The position numbers and the translations under genes were made by a program. Shown in pieces: positions 9,529 through 17,962 of a stretch of 43,215 bases of DNA. Source of the DNA: Streptomyces sp. SID14478 (lineage in GTDB: Bacteria; Actinomycetota; Actinomycetes; Streptomycetales; Streptomycetaceae); the NCBI RefSeq assembly GCF_010548525.1, contig NZ_JAAGMG010000143.1, positions 1-43,215 of the forward strand. The letters run 5' to 3'. Within the stretch, counting starts at the first letter, position 1. Every line of letters begins with the position of its first letter. The notes under the pieces are model-generated. The model saw nothing but the letters and a program-made list of their open reading frames with translations. It was not told where the DNA came from and searched no databases.

Positions 9529-9561
9529 GCCGGTCGGGCCGGTCGGGCAGGACGGGCCGGT

Positions 9562-10377
9562 TCAGGGCGTCGGGTAGGCGGTCGGCGGCACGCCCACCGT
9601 CGCGGTGAAGTCGCGTACGAGGTGGGCCTGGTCCGCGTAGCCGAGGTCGGCGGCGAGGGCGGCCCAGTCCGGGGCGGCCGCGGAGCCGGCCGCTTCGACG
9701 GCCTCGTGGATGCGGTAGCGCAGGATGCACCACTTGGGGCTGACGCCGACGTACGCGGCGAACAGGCGCTGCAGCGAGCGCACCGACATCCCCTCGTCCC
9801 GTGCGAGGTCGGCGACGCGGCGCATCCCGCGCTCGGCGCGGATCCGGGCGACGAGGCCGCGCGCGAGTTCGGCCTGGGGGTCGGGCCGGGCGGGCAGGAG
9901 CGGCAGCAGGTAGGCGTCGAGGGCGGCGATCCGGTCGCGGTCGTCGAGGTCCGGGCCGACGACGGCCCTCTCGTCGGTGCGGGGGAACACGTCCTGGTAG
10001 GGCAGGACGCGGCCGGTCCAGTCGGCGACCGGCACGTCCGGCACGAGCGGCCGGAACGCCCCGGGCCGGAACTTGGCCCCGCACACCCGGCCCAGGCCGC
10101 CGATCTTGCGCGTGTAGAGGCCGGGCGCGCAGACGCCGGTGAGCTCTCCGTAGGGCGGGCCTTCGGAGCCGTCCTCGCTGTCCCACTGGAACGTGAGGTG
10201 CAGGCAGGGGTGCGGGAGGACGTGCGAGGCGTAGGGCGCGGGCAGGTCCCAGTCGATGAACCAGTAGTTCTCGACGTACGGGCGCAGTGCCTCGGCGGGT
10301 TCGTGCCGGCGGAACCGCACGCGCGTGAGCAGCGCGGCCGGGTCGACGATCCCGCGGGTGTCGCGCTCCTGGGCCAT
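9562..10377 (-). CDS. AraC-family transcriptional regulator (DUF6597-type sensor)
   Basis: A 271-residue regulator. The N-terminal domain (LRPYVENYWFIDWDLP, then LPHPCLHLTF and LTGVCAPGLYTRKIGG) is the DUF6597-type fold found in front of AraC helix-turn-helix domains. The C-terminal AraC pair is present: RVADLARDEGMSVRSLQRLF for the first HTH, and WAALAADLGYADQAHLVRDF with TVGVPPTAY for the second. ATG at 10377 with TACGAT 6 bases upstream and no RBS, so probably leaderless. The frame extending to 10422 is rejected. It faces away from the monooxygenase operon, whose promoter lies about 180 bases to its right, so it might act there; its true target is unknown. Confidence 0.88.
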   Translation of the reverse strand: MAQERDTRGIVDPAALLTRVRFRRHEPAEALRPYVENYWFIDWDLPAPYASHVLPHPCLHLTFQWDSEDGSEGPPYGELTGVCAPGLYTRKIGGLGRVCGAKFRPGAFRPLVPDVPVADWTGRVLPYQDVFPRTDERAVVGPDLDDRDRIAALDAYLLPLLPARPDPQAELARGLVARIRAERGMRRVADLARDEGMSVRSLQRLFAAYVGVSPKWCILRYRIHEAVEAAGSAAAPDWAALAADLGYADQAHLVRDFTATVGVPPTAYPTP

Positions 10378-10383
10378 AAGCGG

Positions 10384-10389
10384 ATCGTA
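10384..10389 (-). promoter_or_regulatory. -10 hexamer for leaderless araC-type gene
   Basis: TACGAT on the minus strand, 6 bases before the ATG at 10377. Confidence 0.5.
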
Positions 10390-10554
10390 CGGCGGGGCAC
10401 TGACAGCGCCGCGTCTGTTCAAGGGGGGCGGGGCGGGTGGGCAGTCGTACGAGGTGGCCCGGGAGGTCGTGGGGGCGCTCGCGGACGCGGTGAGCGGGTT
10501 CGCGCCGGGCGTGCGGGGTCAGGAATACCTTGCCGTGGCTCTCCGTTCCCCGGG

Positions 10555-10572
10555 TATAGTTGAAGCATCAAC
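10555..10572 (+). promoter_or_regulatory. Promoter -10 with overlapping MarR-type operator
   Basis: TATAGT at 10555-10560 is a good -10, and TTGCCG at 10530 is a possible -35 with a long 19-base spacer. The inverted repeat GTTGA-N4-TCAAC (10559-10572) starts inside the -10 and covers the predicted start site. TTGA/TCAA-type dyads of this size are typical MarR-family operators, so occupancy would block initiation. No marR gene is in the window. Confidence 0.6.
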
Positions 10573-10592
10573 AACCTCGGAGAGTGAGTCGC

Positions 10593-11690
10593 ATGCAGTT
10601 CGGGATCTTCACCGTCGGTGACGTCACGGTCGACCCGACGACCGGACGCGCGCCCAGCGAGCACGAGCGCATCAAGGCGATGCTCGCCATCGCGCAGAAG
10701 GCCGAGGAGGTCGGGCTCGACGTCTTCGCGACCGGCGAGCACCACAACCCGCCGTTCGTGCCGTCCTCGCCGACGACGATGCTCGGCTACCTCGCCGCCC
10801 GCACCGAGAAGCTGACCCTGTCCACCTCCACGACGCTGATCACCACGAACGACCCGGTGAAGATCGCCGAGGACTTCGCGATGCTCCAGCACGTCGCCGA
10901 CGGCCGCGTCGACCTGATGATGGGCCGCGGCAACACCGGCCCGGTCTACCCCTGGTTCGGCAAGGACATCCGGGACGGCATCGACCTCGCCATCGAGAAC
11001 TACGCGCTGCTGCGCCGCCTGTGGGACGAGGACGTGGTGACGTGGAAGGGCAAGTTCCGCACGCCGCTCCAGTCGTTCACCTCGACCCCGCGTCCGCTGG
11101 ACGGCGTCGCGCCCTTCGTCTGGCACGGCTCGATCCGCTCGCCGGAGATCGCCGAGCAGGCCGCGTACTACGGCGACGGCTTCTTCCACAACCACATCTT
11201 CTGGCCCGCCTCGCACACCAAGCAGATGGTGAACCTCTACCGGCAGCGCTACGCCCACTACGGGCACGGCACCCCCGAGCAGGCGATCGTCGGCCTCGGC
11301 GGCCAGGTCTTCATGCGCCGCAACTCCCAGGACGCGGTGCGCGAGTTCCGCCCGTACTTCGACAACGCGCCGGTGTACGGCCACGGCCCGTCCCTGGAGG
11401 AGTTCACCTCCCAGACGCCGCTGACCGTCGGCTCGCCGCAGGAGGTCATCGAGCGGACCCTGTCCTTCCGGGACTACGTCGGCGACTACCAGCGGCAGTT
11501 GTTCCTGATGGACCACGCGGGCCTGCCGCTCAAGACGGTCCTGGAGCAGCTCGACCTGCTCGGCGAGGAGGTCGTGCCGGTGCTGCGCAAGGAGTTCGCG
11601 AACAAGCGGGCCGCGGGGGTGCCGGACGCGCCCACGCACGCGTCCCGCGTCGCCGCCGAGTCGGCTTCTGTGGAAGGGAGCGCGAAGTGA
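10593..11690 (+). CDS. LLM-class flavin-dependent monooxygenase
   Basis: A 365-residue bacterial-luciferase-like monooxygenase, using reduced FMN and O2. The N-terminus MQFGIFTVGDVTVDPTTGR, the GEHHNPPF segment, the LSTSTTLITTNDPVKIAEDF strand region and GRVDLMMGRGNTGPVYPWFG are those of the LLM family branch that is paired with an FMN reductase. I chose the ATG at 10593 with GGAGAGTGAG upstream; the longer frame from 10560 would run through the operator. It ends in a GTGA overlap with the reductase gene, so the two are translationally coupled. The substrate is unknown; this is not evidence of bioluminescence. Confidence 0.92.
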   Translation: MQFGIFTVGDVTVDPTTGRAPSEHERIKAMLAIAQKAEEVGLDVFATGEHHNPPFVPSSPTTMLGYLAARTEKLTLSTSTTLITTNDPVKIAEDFAMLQHVADGRVDLMMGRGNTGPVYPWFGKDIRDGIDLAIENYALLRRLWDEDVVTWKGKFRTPLQSFTSTPRPLDGVAPFVWHGSIRSPEIAEQAAYYGDGFFHNHIFWPASHTKQMVNLYRQRYAHYGHGTPEQAIVGLGGQVFMRRNSQDAVREFRPYFDNAPVYGHGPSLEEFTSQTPLTVGSPQEVIERTLSFRDYVGDYQRQLFLMDHAGLPLKTVLEQLDLLGEEVVPVLRKEFANKRAAGVPDAPTHASRVAAESASVEGSAK

Positions 11691-12340
11691 GGCTCGTCGT
11701 CGTGTCGGCGGGGCTGAGCGTCCCGTCGTCGACCCGGCTGCTCGCGGACCGGCTGACGGCCGCGACGGTCGCGCACGTCGAGGCCGAGGTCGAGGTCGTC
11801 GAACTGCGGGACCTGGCGACCGAGATCGCCCAGCACTTCGTCACCGGGTTCCCGCCCGCCCGGCTCGCCGCCGCGCTCGACGCGGTGGCCGCGGCGGACG
11901 GCCTGATCGCCGTGACGCCGGTGTTCGCGGCCTCGTACAGCGGACTGTTCAAGTCGTTCTTCGACGTCATCGACAAGGACGCGCTGACCGGCAAGCCCGT
12001 GCTCGTCGGCGCGACCGGCGGCACCGCCCGGCACTCCCTGGTGACCGAGCACGCCCTGCGCCCGCTCTTCACCTACCTGCGCGCCCTCGTCCTGCCGACC
12101 GCCGTGTACGCGGCCTCGGAGGACTGGGGCGAGGAGGGGCTCGCCTCCCGCATCGCCCGTGCGGGCGGGGAGCTGGCGCGGTTCATGGCGCCGTCGGCGC
12201 GGACTCCCGACGTCGACACGAGCGCGGCGATCGCGCCCCGGTCCCTGCACGGCGCGATCACGACGGTGGACCCGGCGGGCGAGTACGGGGCCGACGTCGT
12301 CCCGTTCGCACAGCGGCTCGCCGCGCTGCGGGTCGACTAG
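11687..12340 (+). CDS. NADPH-dependent FMN reductase, partner of the monooxygenase
   Basis: A 217-residue flavodoxin-fold reductase. The N-terminal LVVVSAGLSVPSSTRLLADRL is the phosphate-binding loop, ADGLIAVTPVFAASYSGLFKSFFDVI is the flavin-contact segment of the NAD(P)H-FMN reductase family, and GKPVLVGATGG follows. The GTG at 11687 shares bases with the TGA of the preceding gene. It should supply FMNH2 to the upstream monooxygenase, a standard two-component arrangement. Confidence 0.9.
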   Translation: MRLVVVSAGLSVPSSTRLLADRLTAATVAHVEAEVEVVELRDLATEIAQHFVTGFPPARLAAALDAVAAADGLIAVTPVFAASYSGLFKSFFDVIDKDALTGKPVLVGATGGTARHSLVTEHALRPLFTYLRALVLPTAVYAASEDWGEEGLASRIARAGGELARFMAPSARTPDVDTSAAIAPRSLHGAITTVDPAGEYGADVVPFAQRLAALRVD

Positions 12341-12362
12341 GGCCGGGGTCCTGCGCCGCCCC

Positions 12363-13967
12363 TTAAGGATTCAGCAGCTGCAACCGGTACGGCGCCGGCG
12401 CCTTCCATGCCGTCCAGCCGTCGGTGTGCGGCAGTTCGTAGGGGGTCCAGCCGCGCGCGTACTTCGGGGGTCGCTTGCCCGCCTCGGTGAGGACGGCCGT
12501 GGGGACGCGTGCGGAACGGCGCAGGAGATCGCTGCGGGTCGTGGAGGCGTTGTTGCCCTGGGTCTGCGCCGAGGCGCAGCCCGCCGCGTAGCCGACGGGC
12601 AGCGCGCGCGGCCCCGTGACCAGGCAGGGCGGGGTGACGCCCATCGCGTGCAGGCCGCGCGCCGCCGCGACGTAGCGGGCGTCGGTGCGTGCCGTCGAGG
12701 CCACCTCGCGGTGCAGCACGACGTACTGGGAGGCGAGCTGGAGGGCGATCAGCGTGACCGCGGCGATCGCCAGGCGGCGCGGGCGGCGCATCCGGCGCAG
12801 CAGCACCGCGACAGGCAGCGACAGCAGCGCGTAGGCCGGGAGCAGGAAGCGGGGCGCGGAGTAGCCGATGAGCAGGACGTACGGGACGGCGAGCGCGGCG
12901 GCGCAGGCGACCGGCACGACGGTCGGGGCGACGGGGCGTACGCGGCGTTCGCGCAAGGTGACGTAGAGCGCGGCCGCGACCAGCACGGGCAACGCCAGCC
13001 ACCACAGGGCGAGTTCGGGGTGGGCCGGATGGCCTGCCGTGCACGGGCGGCACAGCAGCGGGCCGTTGACGGCGCGCCAGGCCGTGCCGAGGTTCAGGTG
13101 CAGGCCCATGTCGCCCTCGGTGGCGCTGGACACGCGCAGCCGCTCGGGCACCCCGCCCCAGCGGACGTACGCCTCCGCGATCCACTGGGCGAGGCCCGCG
13201 GCCAGGCCCGCCGCGAGATAGGGCAGGGTGCGCCGCCTGTCCCGTACGACCAGGGCGGTCACGGCCAGGGGCAGGACGAGCCAGGCGGCGTCCGGCGCCC
13301 GGAACAGGGCCACCGCCGCGACGCACAGCGCCGGCTGCCAGGTGCCGCCGCGCAGGAACCAGCCGACCGCGCCGACCGCGCCGAACGCCACCCACAGGTT
13401 GGGCATCGCCATCGCACCGGACAGCACCGTGATCCACAGCCCGGCGAACAGCAGTGCCGCGAACGCCGTCGTGCGCGCGCCGACCAGCGGGCGCCACACG
13501 CGGAACGCGGCGTAGAGCGCGGCCGACGACAGCACGGCGAGGACGCCCCGCAGGACGACGGTGGAGTCGGTGGCCGCGACGAGGGGAGCCGTCAGCAGGC
13601 TCGTGCCGCGCGAGCGGGGTGCGCTGAAGAACGCGGCCGGATTGCGGGGGTCGTACTGGGACACGTACACGGCCTCGTCCCAGCCGAGACCGTGCCCCAA
13701 CTGGGTGACTACCAGAGCGAGTTGGGTCAGGCAGTAGAGGGTGGCGACGAGCGCGAGGCCGCCGTCGGGGTGCCGGGCGGGCAGGGAGGCGGACCGCCGC
13801 CGACTGTGTCGGTCCGCCTCCCCGCCCAGGGGAGCCCGCCACCACCGGGGCCCGGGGGCCGTGGAGGACCCGGGTGGCGCGGGCGTACGGGAGGGCACCG
13901 CGCGCCGCCTAGGAACGTCCGGGCTGCGCGGCGCCCTGCGTAGGGGCATGGCTGTGTCGTCGGTCAT
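12363..13967 (-). CDS. Polytopic membrane protein, GT-C glycosyltransferase-like
   Basis: 534 residues: a basic/Pro-rich cytosolic N-terminus of about 65 residues, then roughly ten to twelve hydrophobic segments. Directly after the first TM segment is LGWDEAVYVSQYDPRNPAAF, an acidic first outer loop like the Asp-Glu of GT-C enzymes (ArnT/PMT/GT39 type) that use polyprenyl-phosphate sugars. A soluble C-terminal domain (after SQYVVLHREV) ends in a Tyr/Trp-rich stretch. Its start at 13967 follows GGGGGG. It begins inside the preceding glycosyltransferase gene (59-base overlap), so both probably act on the same glycan or glycolipid. GT-C assignment is inference from topology. Confidence 0.75.
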   Translation of the reverse strand: MTDDTAMPLRRAPRSPDVPRRRAVPSRTPAPPGSSTAPGPRWWRAPLGGEADRHSRRRSASLPARHPDGGLALVATLYCLTQLALVVTQLGHGLGWDEAVYVSQYDPRNPAAFFSAPRSRGTSLLTAPLVAATDSTVVLRGVLAVLSSAALYAAFRVWRPLVGARTTAFAALLFAGLWITVLSGAMAMPNLWVAFGAVGAVGWFLRGGTWQPALCVAAVALFRAPDAAWLVLPLAVTALVVRDRRRTLPYLAAGLAAGLAQWIAEAYVRWGGVPERLRVSSATEGDMGLHLNLGTAWRAVNGPLLCRPCTAGHPAHPELALWWLALPVLVAAALYVTLRERRVRPVAPTVVPVACAAALAVPYVLLIGYSAPRFLLPAYALLSLPVAVLLRRMRRPRRLAIAAVTLIALQLASQYVVLHREVASTARTDARYVAAARGLHAMGVTPPCLVTGPRALPVGYAAGCASAQTQGNNASTTRSDLLRRSARVPTAVLTEAGKRPPKYARGWTPYELPHTDGWTAWKAPAPYRLQLLNP

Positions 13968-15234
13968 GCGGTGTCCCCCCTGGACCGCCGCCCGGGCGCG
14001 GTCGACGCACCGAACGGGCCTTTCTGCGCGCCCAGTTGGTCACCCGGGCGCGGAACCGTTGCCATGCACGACGTCTGCGCGTCACCCGGAGTTCCCCGAA
14101 CAGACGGTCGTAGCGGGCCACGATCGGCTCCGCGTCGAAGCGCCGGGCCGAGGCGAGCGCCGCCGCGCCCAGCTCCTTGCGGGCCACCGGGTCCTCGATC
14201 AGCTCGACCATCGCCTCGGCGAGCGCGCGGGCGTCGCCGACCGGGACGAGCCGCCCGTCGACGCCGTCCGTGATGATCTCGGCGGGGCCGAGCGGTGCGT
14301 CGGTGCTGATCACCGGCACCCCGCAGCGCATCGCCTCCACCAGCGTCATCCCGAACGACTCCGCGTCCGAGGCGCTCACCACGAGCGAGGCCTTGGCGAA
14401 CTCCGGCTCGATCGGCGAGACCGTGCCCATGAGCCGGGCCCGGCCGGTCAGCCCGAGCCCGCGCACGAGCGCCCGCAGACGCGGCTCCTGCGCGCCGCCG
14501 CCGTAGATCCGCAGCTCCCAGTCCGGTTCCTTCGCGGCGACCGCGGCGAACGCCTCCAGGAGCAGGTCGTAGCGCTTGCCGGGAGCGAGCCGCCCCGCCG
14601 CCGCGATGACCTTCGAGGTGCCGTCCGAGGGCGGGCCCGGGGCCGGGGGCACGATGTTCGGCACGGCCAGCACGCGTACGCCCGGCAGCGCCATCCGCTT
14701 CCGGTAGACCGCCGCGTCCGCCTCCGTCATCGTCACGAGGGCGTCGAGCTCCCGGTAGCGCTGCGCGAGGACCGTCAGCAGCTTCTTGCCGTGCGCGTCG
14801 TGGCGCAGGTGCTCCTGGCCGACGCGCAGCGCGCCGCGAGGACCCCACAGCGCCAGATAGACGTTGATGCCGGGCCGGGTGCCGACGACGACGTCCGCGT
14901 CGCAGCGCTCCTCCAGGTACGCGCGCACCCGCTGGTCGTGCAGGAGCGTGTACTGCTTGTACCGCTTCTCGGCGGCCGGGAAGTCCCGCGACGGCTTCCC
15001 GTACGCGTCCTGCCGGGTGTCGGCGCTGCCGGCCCGCGTGTCGACCAGCGGTACGAGGGAGATCCGCGGGTCGAGCGCGAACCGCGGGGTCTCGCGGTGC
15101 CGGGACATCGACACGATCTCCACCGTGTGTCCGGCGGCCCCGCCGTGCTCCGCGAGCGCGGCGGCGAGGTTGAGCGTGGTGCGCACCGTCCCGCCGACGG
15201 CGTACGCGTTGTGCAGCAGGAACACGATCTTCAT
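13909..15234 (-). CDS. GT4-family glycosyltransferase
   Basis: A 441-residue GT-B glycosyltransferase. The N-terminal half has KIVFLLHNAYAVGGTVRTTL, the glycine loop of retaining GT4 enzymes. The C-terminal half has VIAAAGRLAPGKRYDLLLEAF, and SASDAESFGMTLVEAMRCG carries the E-x7-E signature that contacts the donor sugar nucleotide. The last ~60 residues are Arg/Lys-rich and look membrane-associating. I chose the ATG at 15234 (GGGGAAGG upstream) over 15276. It is the first gene of a minus-strand pair with the GT-C-like protein. Donor and acceptor unknown. Confidence 0.88.
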   Translation of the reverse strand: MKIVFLLHNAYAVGGTVRTTLNLAAALAEHGGAAGHTVEIVSMSRHRETPRFALDPRISLVPLVDTRAGSADTRQDAYGKPSRDFPAAEKRYKQYTLLHDQRVRAYLEERCDADVVVGTRPGINVYLALWGPRGALRVGQEHLRHDAHGKKLLTVLAQRYRELDALVTMTEADAAVYRKRMALPGVRVLAVPNIVPPAPGPPSDGTSKVIAAAGRLAPGKRYDLLLEAFAAVAAKEPDWELRIYGGGAQEPRLRALVRGLGLTGRARLMGTVSPIEPEFAKASLVVSASDAESFGMTLVEAMRCGVPVISTDAPLGPAEIITDGVDGRLVPVGDARALAEAMVELIEDPVARKELGAAALASARRFDAEPIVARYDRLFGELRVTRRRRAWQRFRARVTNWARRKARSVRRPRPGGGPGGTPHDRRHSHAPTQGAAQPGRS

Positions 15235-15311
15235 AGGTAGTGCCTTCCCCGGCGGGCGACCGGCGCGGACCCGCACATCCCTTCACGTACGGGCACAGCC
15301 TGCTCGGGGCA

Positions 15312-15350
15312 GGTAAGCCGCCGTTCCGCACCGGGTGAGAGGCGGGTAAG
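15312..15350 (+). promoter_or_regulatory. Three GGTAAG/GGTGAG repeats in 11-bp register
   Basis: GGTAAG at 15312, GGTGAG at 15334 and GGTAAG at 15345: spacings of 22 and 11 bases, one DNA turn each. Direct repeats in this register are the usual layout for OmpR/PhoB-type regulators, and the gene 63 bases downstream encodes one. Autoregulation is therefore plausible. The sites also lie between the divergent GT4 gene and the regulator. Confidence 0.4.
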
Positions 15351-15412
15351 AAGCCCATTGGCCGACGGCCGATCAGGGGATGCGCCCAGGTGGGCGGGGC
15401 ACACTGGGCAGC

Positions 15413-16129
15413 GTGTCGGAACCTGCTGCCCCCGTGCCCACCGTGCTGCTCGCCGAGGACGACCGTGCGATCCGCAACGCACTGGCGCGCGCCCTGACCC
15501 TGGAGGGGTACGCCGTCACGGCCGTCGCCGACGGGGTGGAGGCGCTCGCCGCGGCCCACCGCGGCAGGCCCGACATCGTCGTCCTCGACGTGATGATGCC
15601 GGGCGTCGACGGCCTGCAGGTGTGCCGGGTGCTGCGCGCCGAGGGCGACCGCACGCCGATCCTGATGCTGACCGCCCTGGTGGAGACCCCGGACCGGATC
15701 GCGGGCCTGGACGCGGGCGCCGACGACTACGTGGTCAAGCCGTTCGACGTGGAGGAGGTGTTCGCGCGGCTGCGCGCCCTGCTGCGCCGCGCCGTCCCCC
15801 CGGAGCCGGCGGCCGGGTCCGCCGACGGGAACCGGATCACCGCCGCCGACCTGTGCATCGACCCGCAGGCCCGCCGTGCCTGGCGCGGCGCCCGTGAGCT
15901 GGAGCTGACCCGCACCGAGTTCGACCTGCTGGAACTGCTGGCCCGCAACTGCGGCATCGTCCTCGACCACGCCACGATCTACGACCGCATCTGGGGCTAC
16001 GACTTCGGCCCCGGCTCGAAGAACCTGGCGGTGTACGTCGGCTACCTGCGCCGCAAGGTGGACGAGCCGGCGGGGCTCCCGCTGATCCACACCGTCAGGG
16101 GCGTGGGCTACGTCCTGAGGCAGGGATGA
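15413..16129 (+). CDS. OmpR/PhoB-family response regulator
   Basis: 238 residues. Receiver domain: acidic EDD near residue 17, phospho-acceptor D59 in [12 protein letters not shown], the TAL switch residue region [11 protein letters not shown], and the conserved Lys in [12 protein letters not shown]. The C-terminal winged helix has [17 protein letters not shown], the recognition region, and the wing [14 protein letters not shown]...[15 protein letters not shown] at 15413 with CACACT 7 bases upstream and no RBS: probably leaderless. The stop overlaps the kinase start (ATGA), so the two are coupled. Confidence 0.93.
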   Translation: MSEPAAPVPTVLLAEDDRAIRNALARALTLEGYAVTAVADGVEALAAAHRGRPDIVVLDVMMPGVDGLQVCRVLRAEGDRTPILMLTALVETPDRIAGLDAGADDYVVKPFDVEEVFARLRALLRRAVPPEPAAGSADGNRITAADLCIDPQARRAWRGARELELTRTEFDLLELLARNCGIVLDHATIYDRIWGYDFGPGSKNLAVYVGYLRRKVDEPAGLPLIHTVRGVGYVLRQG

Positions 16130-17550
16130 CGCCCCAGGCGCCCCGGAGCCTGCGCGCCAAGCTGGCCGTCTCCTTCGCGGCGGTGGCCGCGGGCGTCACC
16201 GCCCTGGTCGGCTTCCTCTCCTACGACGCGGCGGCCCGTCTGGTCCGCGTCGACCAGCAGGCCGTCTTCGACGCGGTGGTCCACGACCTGCGCGGCCAGG
16301 TGCGGCAGCAGAGGCTCGCCCCGGACGACTTCACCTCCGGCGACGGGGACCACGACGGGCCGCGCGAGGACCTGACCCGCCCGGCCGGCACCGTCGTCCA
16401 GGTCCTCGGCCCCGGCGGCACGGTCCTCGACGCGGGCGGCCCGAAACTCCCGGTCCCCGCCGCGGCCCGCGGGATCGCGGACGCGGACACCGCGGGCACG
16501 GCCGCCGAGGACGACGACGTGGAGATCGACGACGACGCGTACCGGACGGCGACCGTCGCGCTCGGCGACGGGCGGGGCGCGGTGCAGGTCGCGCAGGAGT
16601 TCAGCGACACCGAGGACCTGCTGCGGGAACTGCAGAAGCGGACCGTCCTGTTCGCCGCCGCGGTGGTGGTCGCGGCGGGCCTCTTCGGCTGGTGGCTGGC
16701 GCGCCGGATCACCTCCCGCCTGGTCCGGCTCGCGCAGAGCGCCGAGGTCGTCGCGTCCACCGGGCGGCTCGACGTCGCGGTGCCGGTCGCGGGCCGCGAC
16801 GAGGTGGGCAGCCTGGGGCGTTCCTTCGACCGGATGCTGGGGCGGCTCGCCCGTTCCGTGGAGGACCAGCGGCGCCTGGTGCAGGACGCGGGCCACGAGC
16901 TGCGTACGCCGCTCACCTCGCTGCGCACGAACATCTCCCTGCTGCGCCGCATCGAGGAGCTGCCGCCCGCGGCCCGCGAGGAGCTGGTCGCGGACCTCGC
17001 CGAGGAGTCCCGTGAACTGACCGACCTGGTCAACGAGTTGGTGGACCTCGCGGCCGGCAAGGAGGACGACGAGCCGGTCGTCGCGCTGGCCCTCGCGCAG
17101 ACCGCCGAGGACGTCGCGACACTGGCCAGGCGCCGCACGGGCCGGACGATCACGGTGCGCGCCGAGGGGGACACGACGATCGCGGGACGCCCGGCCCAGC
17201 TCCAGCGGGCCCTGACGAACCTGGTGGACAACGCCGCCAAGTTCGACGCGGGCGGCACCGGTCCGATCGAGATCGCGGTCACCCGTTCCTCGGGCGGCGT
17301 CCGCGTCGAGGTCCTGGACCGCGGCCCCGGGCTCGACGAGGGCGACATGGACCGCGTCTTCGACCGCTTCTACCGCGCCCCGTCCGCCCGCAGCCTGCCC
17401 GGCTCGGGGCTCGGCCTGTCGATCGTGCGGGAGGTCGCGGCCGGGCACGACGGGGTGCCGTTCGCGGCGCGGCGGGCGGGCGGGGGAGCGGTGATCGGCT
17501 TCACGGTCAGGGGAGTGGGGGGTGACGGTACGGGGCGCGGCGGCAGGTGA
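16126..17550 (+). CDS. HAMP-containing sensor histidine kinase
   Basis: 474 residues. One TM helix (about 13-33), an extracytoplasmic sensor domain of ~135 residues rich in Asp/Glu ([17 protein letters not shown]), a second TM (about 168-190), a HAMP domain, a HisKA domain with phospho-acceptor H257 in [14 protein letters not shown], and an HATPase domain with N-box NLVDNAAKF from N365, G1 box [18 protein letters not shown] and G2 [12 protein letters not shown]. Partner of the overlapping response regulator. The acidic periplasmic domain may bind cations or cationic compounds, which is inference only. A decayed drug-exporter gene follows, a possible former target. Confidence 0.93.
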   Translation: MTPQAPRSLRAKLAVSFAAVAAGVTALVGFLSYDAAARLVRVDQQAVFDAVVHDLRGQVRQQRLAPDDFTSGDGDHDGPREDLTRPAGTVVQVLGPGGTVLDAGGPKLPVPAAARGIADADTAGTAAEDDDVEIDDDAYRTATVALGDGRGAVQVAQEFSDTEDLLRELQKRTVLFAAAVVVAAGLFGWWLARRITSRLVRLAQSAEVVASTGRLDVAVPVAGRDEVGSLGRSFDRMLGRLARSVEDQRRLVQDAGHELRTPLTSLRTNISLLRRIEELPPAAREELVADLAEESRELTDLVNELVDLAAGKEDDEPVVALALAQTAEDVATLARRRTGRTITVRAEGDTTIAGRPAQLQRALTNLVDNAAKFDAGGTGPIEIAVTRSSGGVRVEVLDRGPGLDEGDMDRVFDRFYRAPSARSLPGSGLGLSIVREVAAGHDGVPFAARRAGGGAVIGFTVRGVGGDGTGRGGR

Positions 17551-17583
17551 CGGCCGGTGGGCGGCCGGGTTTCCGGGGCGGGA

Positions 17584-17790
17584 AAGCGGCAGCGGGCCGC
17601 CCGCGACTCGGTGAACGGCGCGGACGCCGTCGCCGCCGAGCTGCACCTGCCCGACCTCGCCGCCGCCGCGCACGCCGCGTTCGTCCACGGCACGGACCTG
17701 GTCCTCGCCGGATGCGGAATCCTCGCCCTGCTCGCGGCCGTCGCGGCGGCACTGTTCCTGCCGCGCGGGAAGTCCGCGAGTGATGCGGCA
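17584..17790 (+). pseudogene. C-terminal remnant of an MFS (DHA2-type) drug exporter
   Basis: About 69 codons in one frame read RAARDSVNGADAVAAEL, then HAAFVHGTDLVLAGCG and a hydrophobic ILALLAAVAAALFLPRGKS. This is how the last loop and last TM helix of 14-TM EmrB/QacA-type exporters look (A-A-x-D-S, AFVxG, a final TM ending FLPR). No start codon with RBS, no upstream helices and no remaining body exist: the kinase gene ends 33 bases before. I read it as the surviving tail of a deleted exporter. After about 17790 the frame runs into unrelated residues to a stop at 17895. Confidence 0.6.
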
Positions 17791-17821
17791 CTGGGTGGAG
17801 GGCGACGGGAAGGAGGACCCT

Positions 17822-17875
17822 ATGGCGCTCTACGACCGCCATCTGCCGCTGCTGTCCCAGGGGTTCACTTTCTGA
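17822..17875 (+). CDS. 17-codon ORF with a strong RBS, possible gene stub
   Basis: ATG at 17822 follows GGAAGGAGG at ideal spacing, one of the best ribosome-binding sites in the window, yet the frame stops after 17 codons (MALYDRHLPLLSQGFTF). Either it is a real micropeptide, or it is the first codons of a gene whose body was lost with the exporter. The L-x-LL-x2-GF-x-F pattern faintly recalls the N-terminus of CYP152-type P450s; that is a guess. Confidence 0.3.
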   Translation: MALYDRHLPLLSQGFTF

Positions 17876-17962
17876 TCGCCCGCCGACCGGGATGATCCCC
17901 GGGCGTTTCTCCGGGCGTCCGTCCGCGCCCCCGCCGCCGTGCGCAGCGGGTCCGCAGGCGCC

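Noticed and set aside
10593..11690. Luciferase-like protein as evidence of light emission
   Set aside because: LLM-family proteins are mostly flavin monooxygenases; no fatty-acid reductase genes are present.
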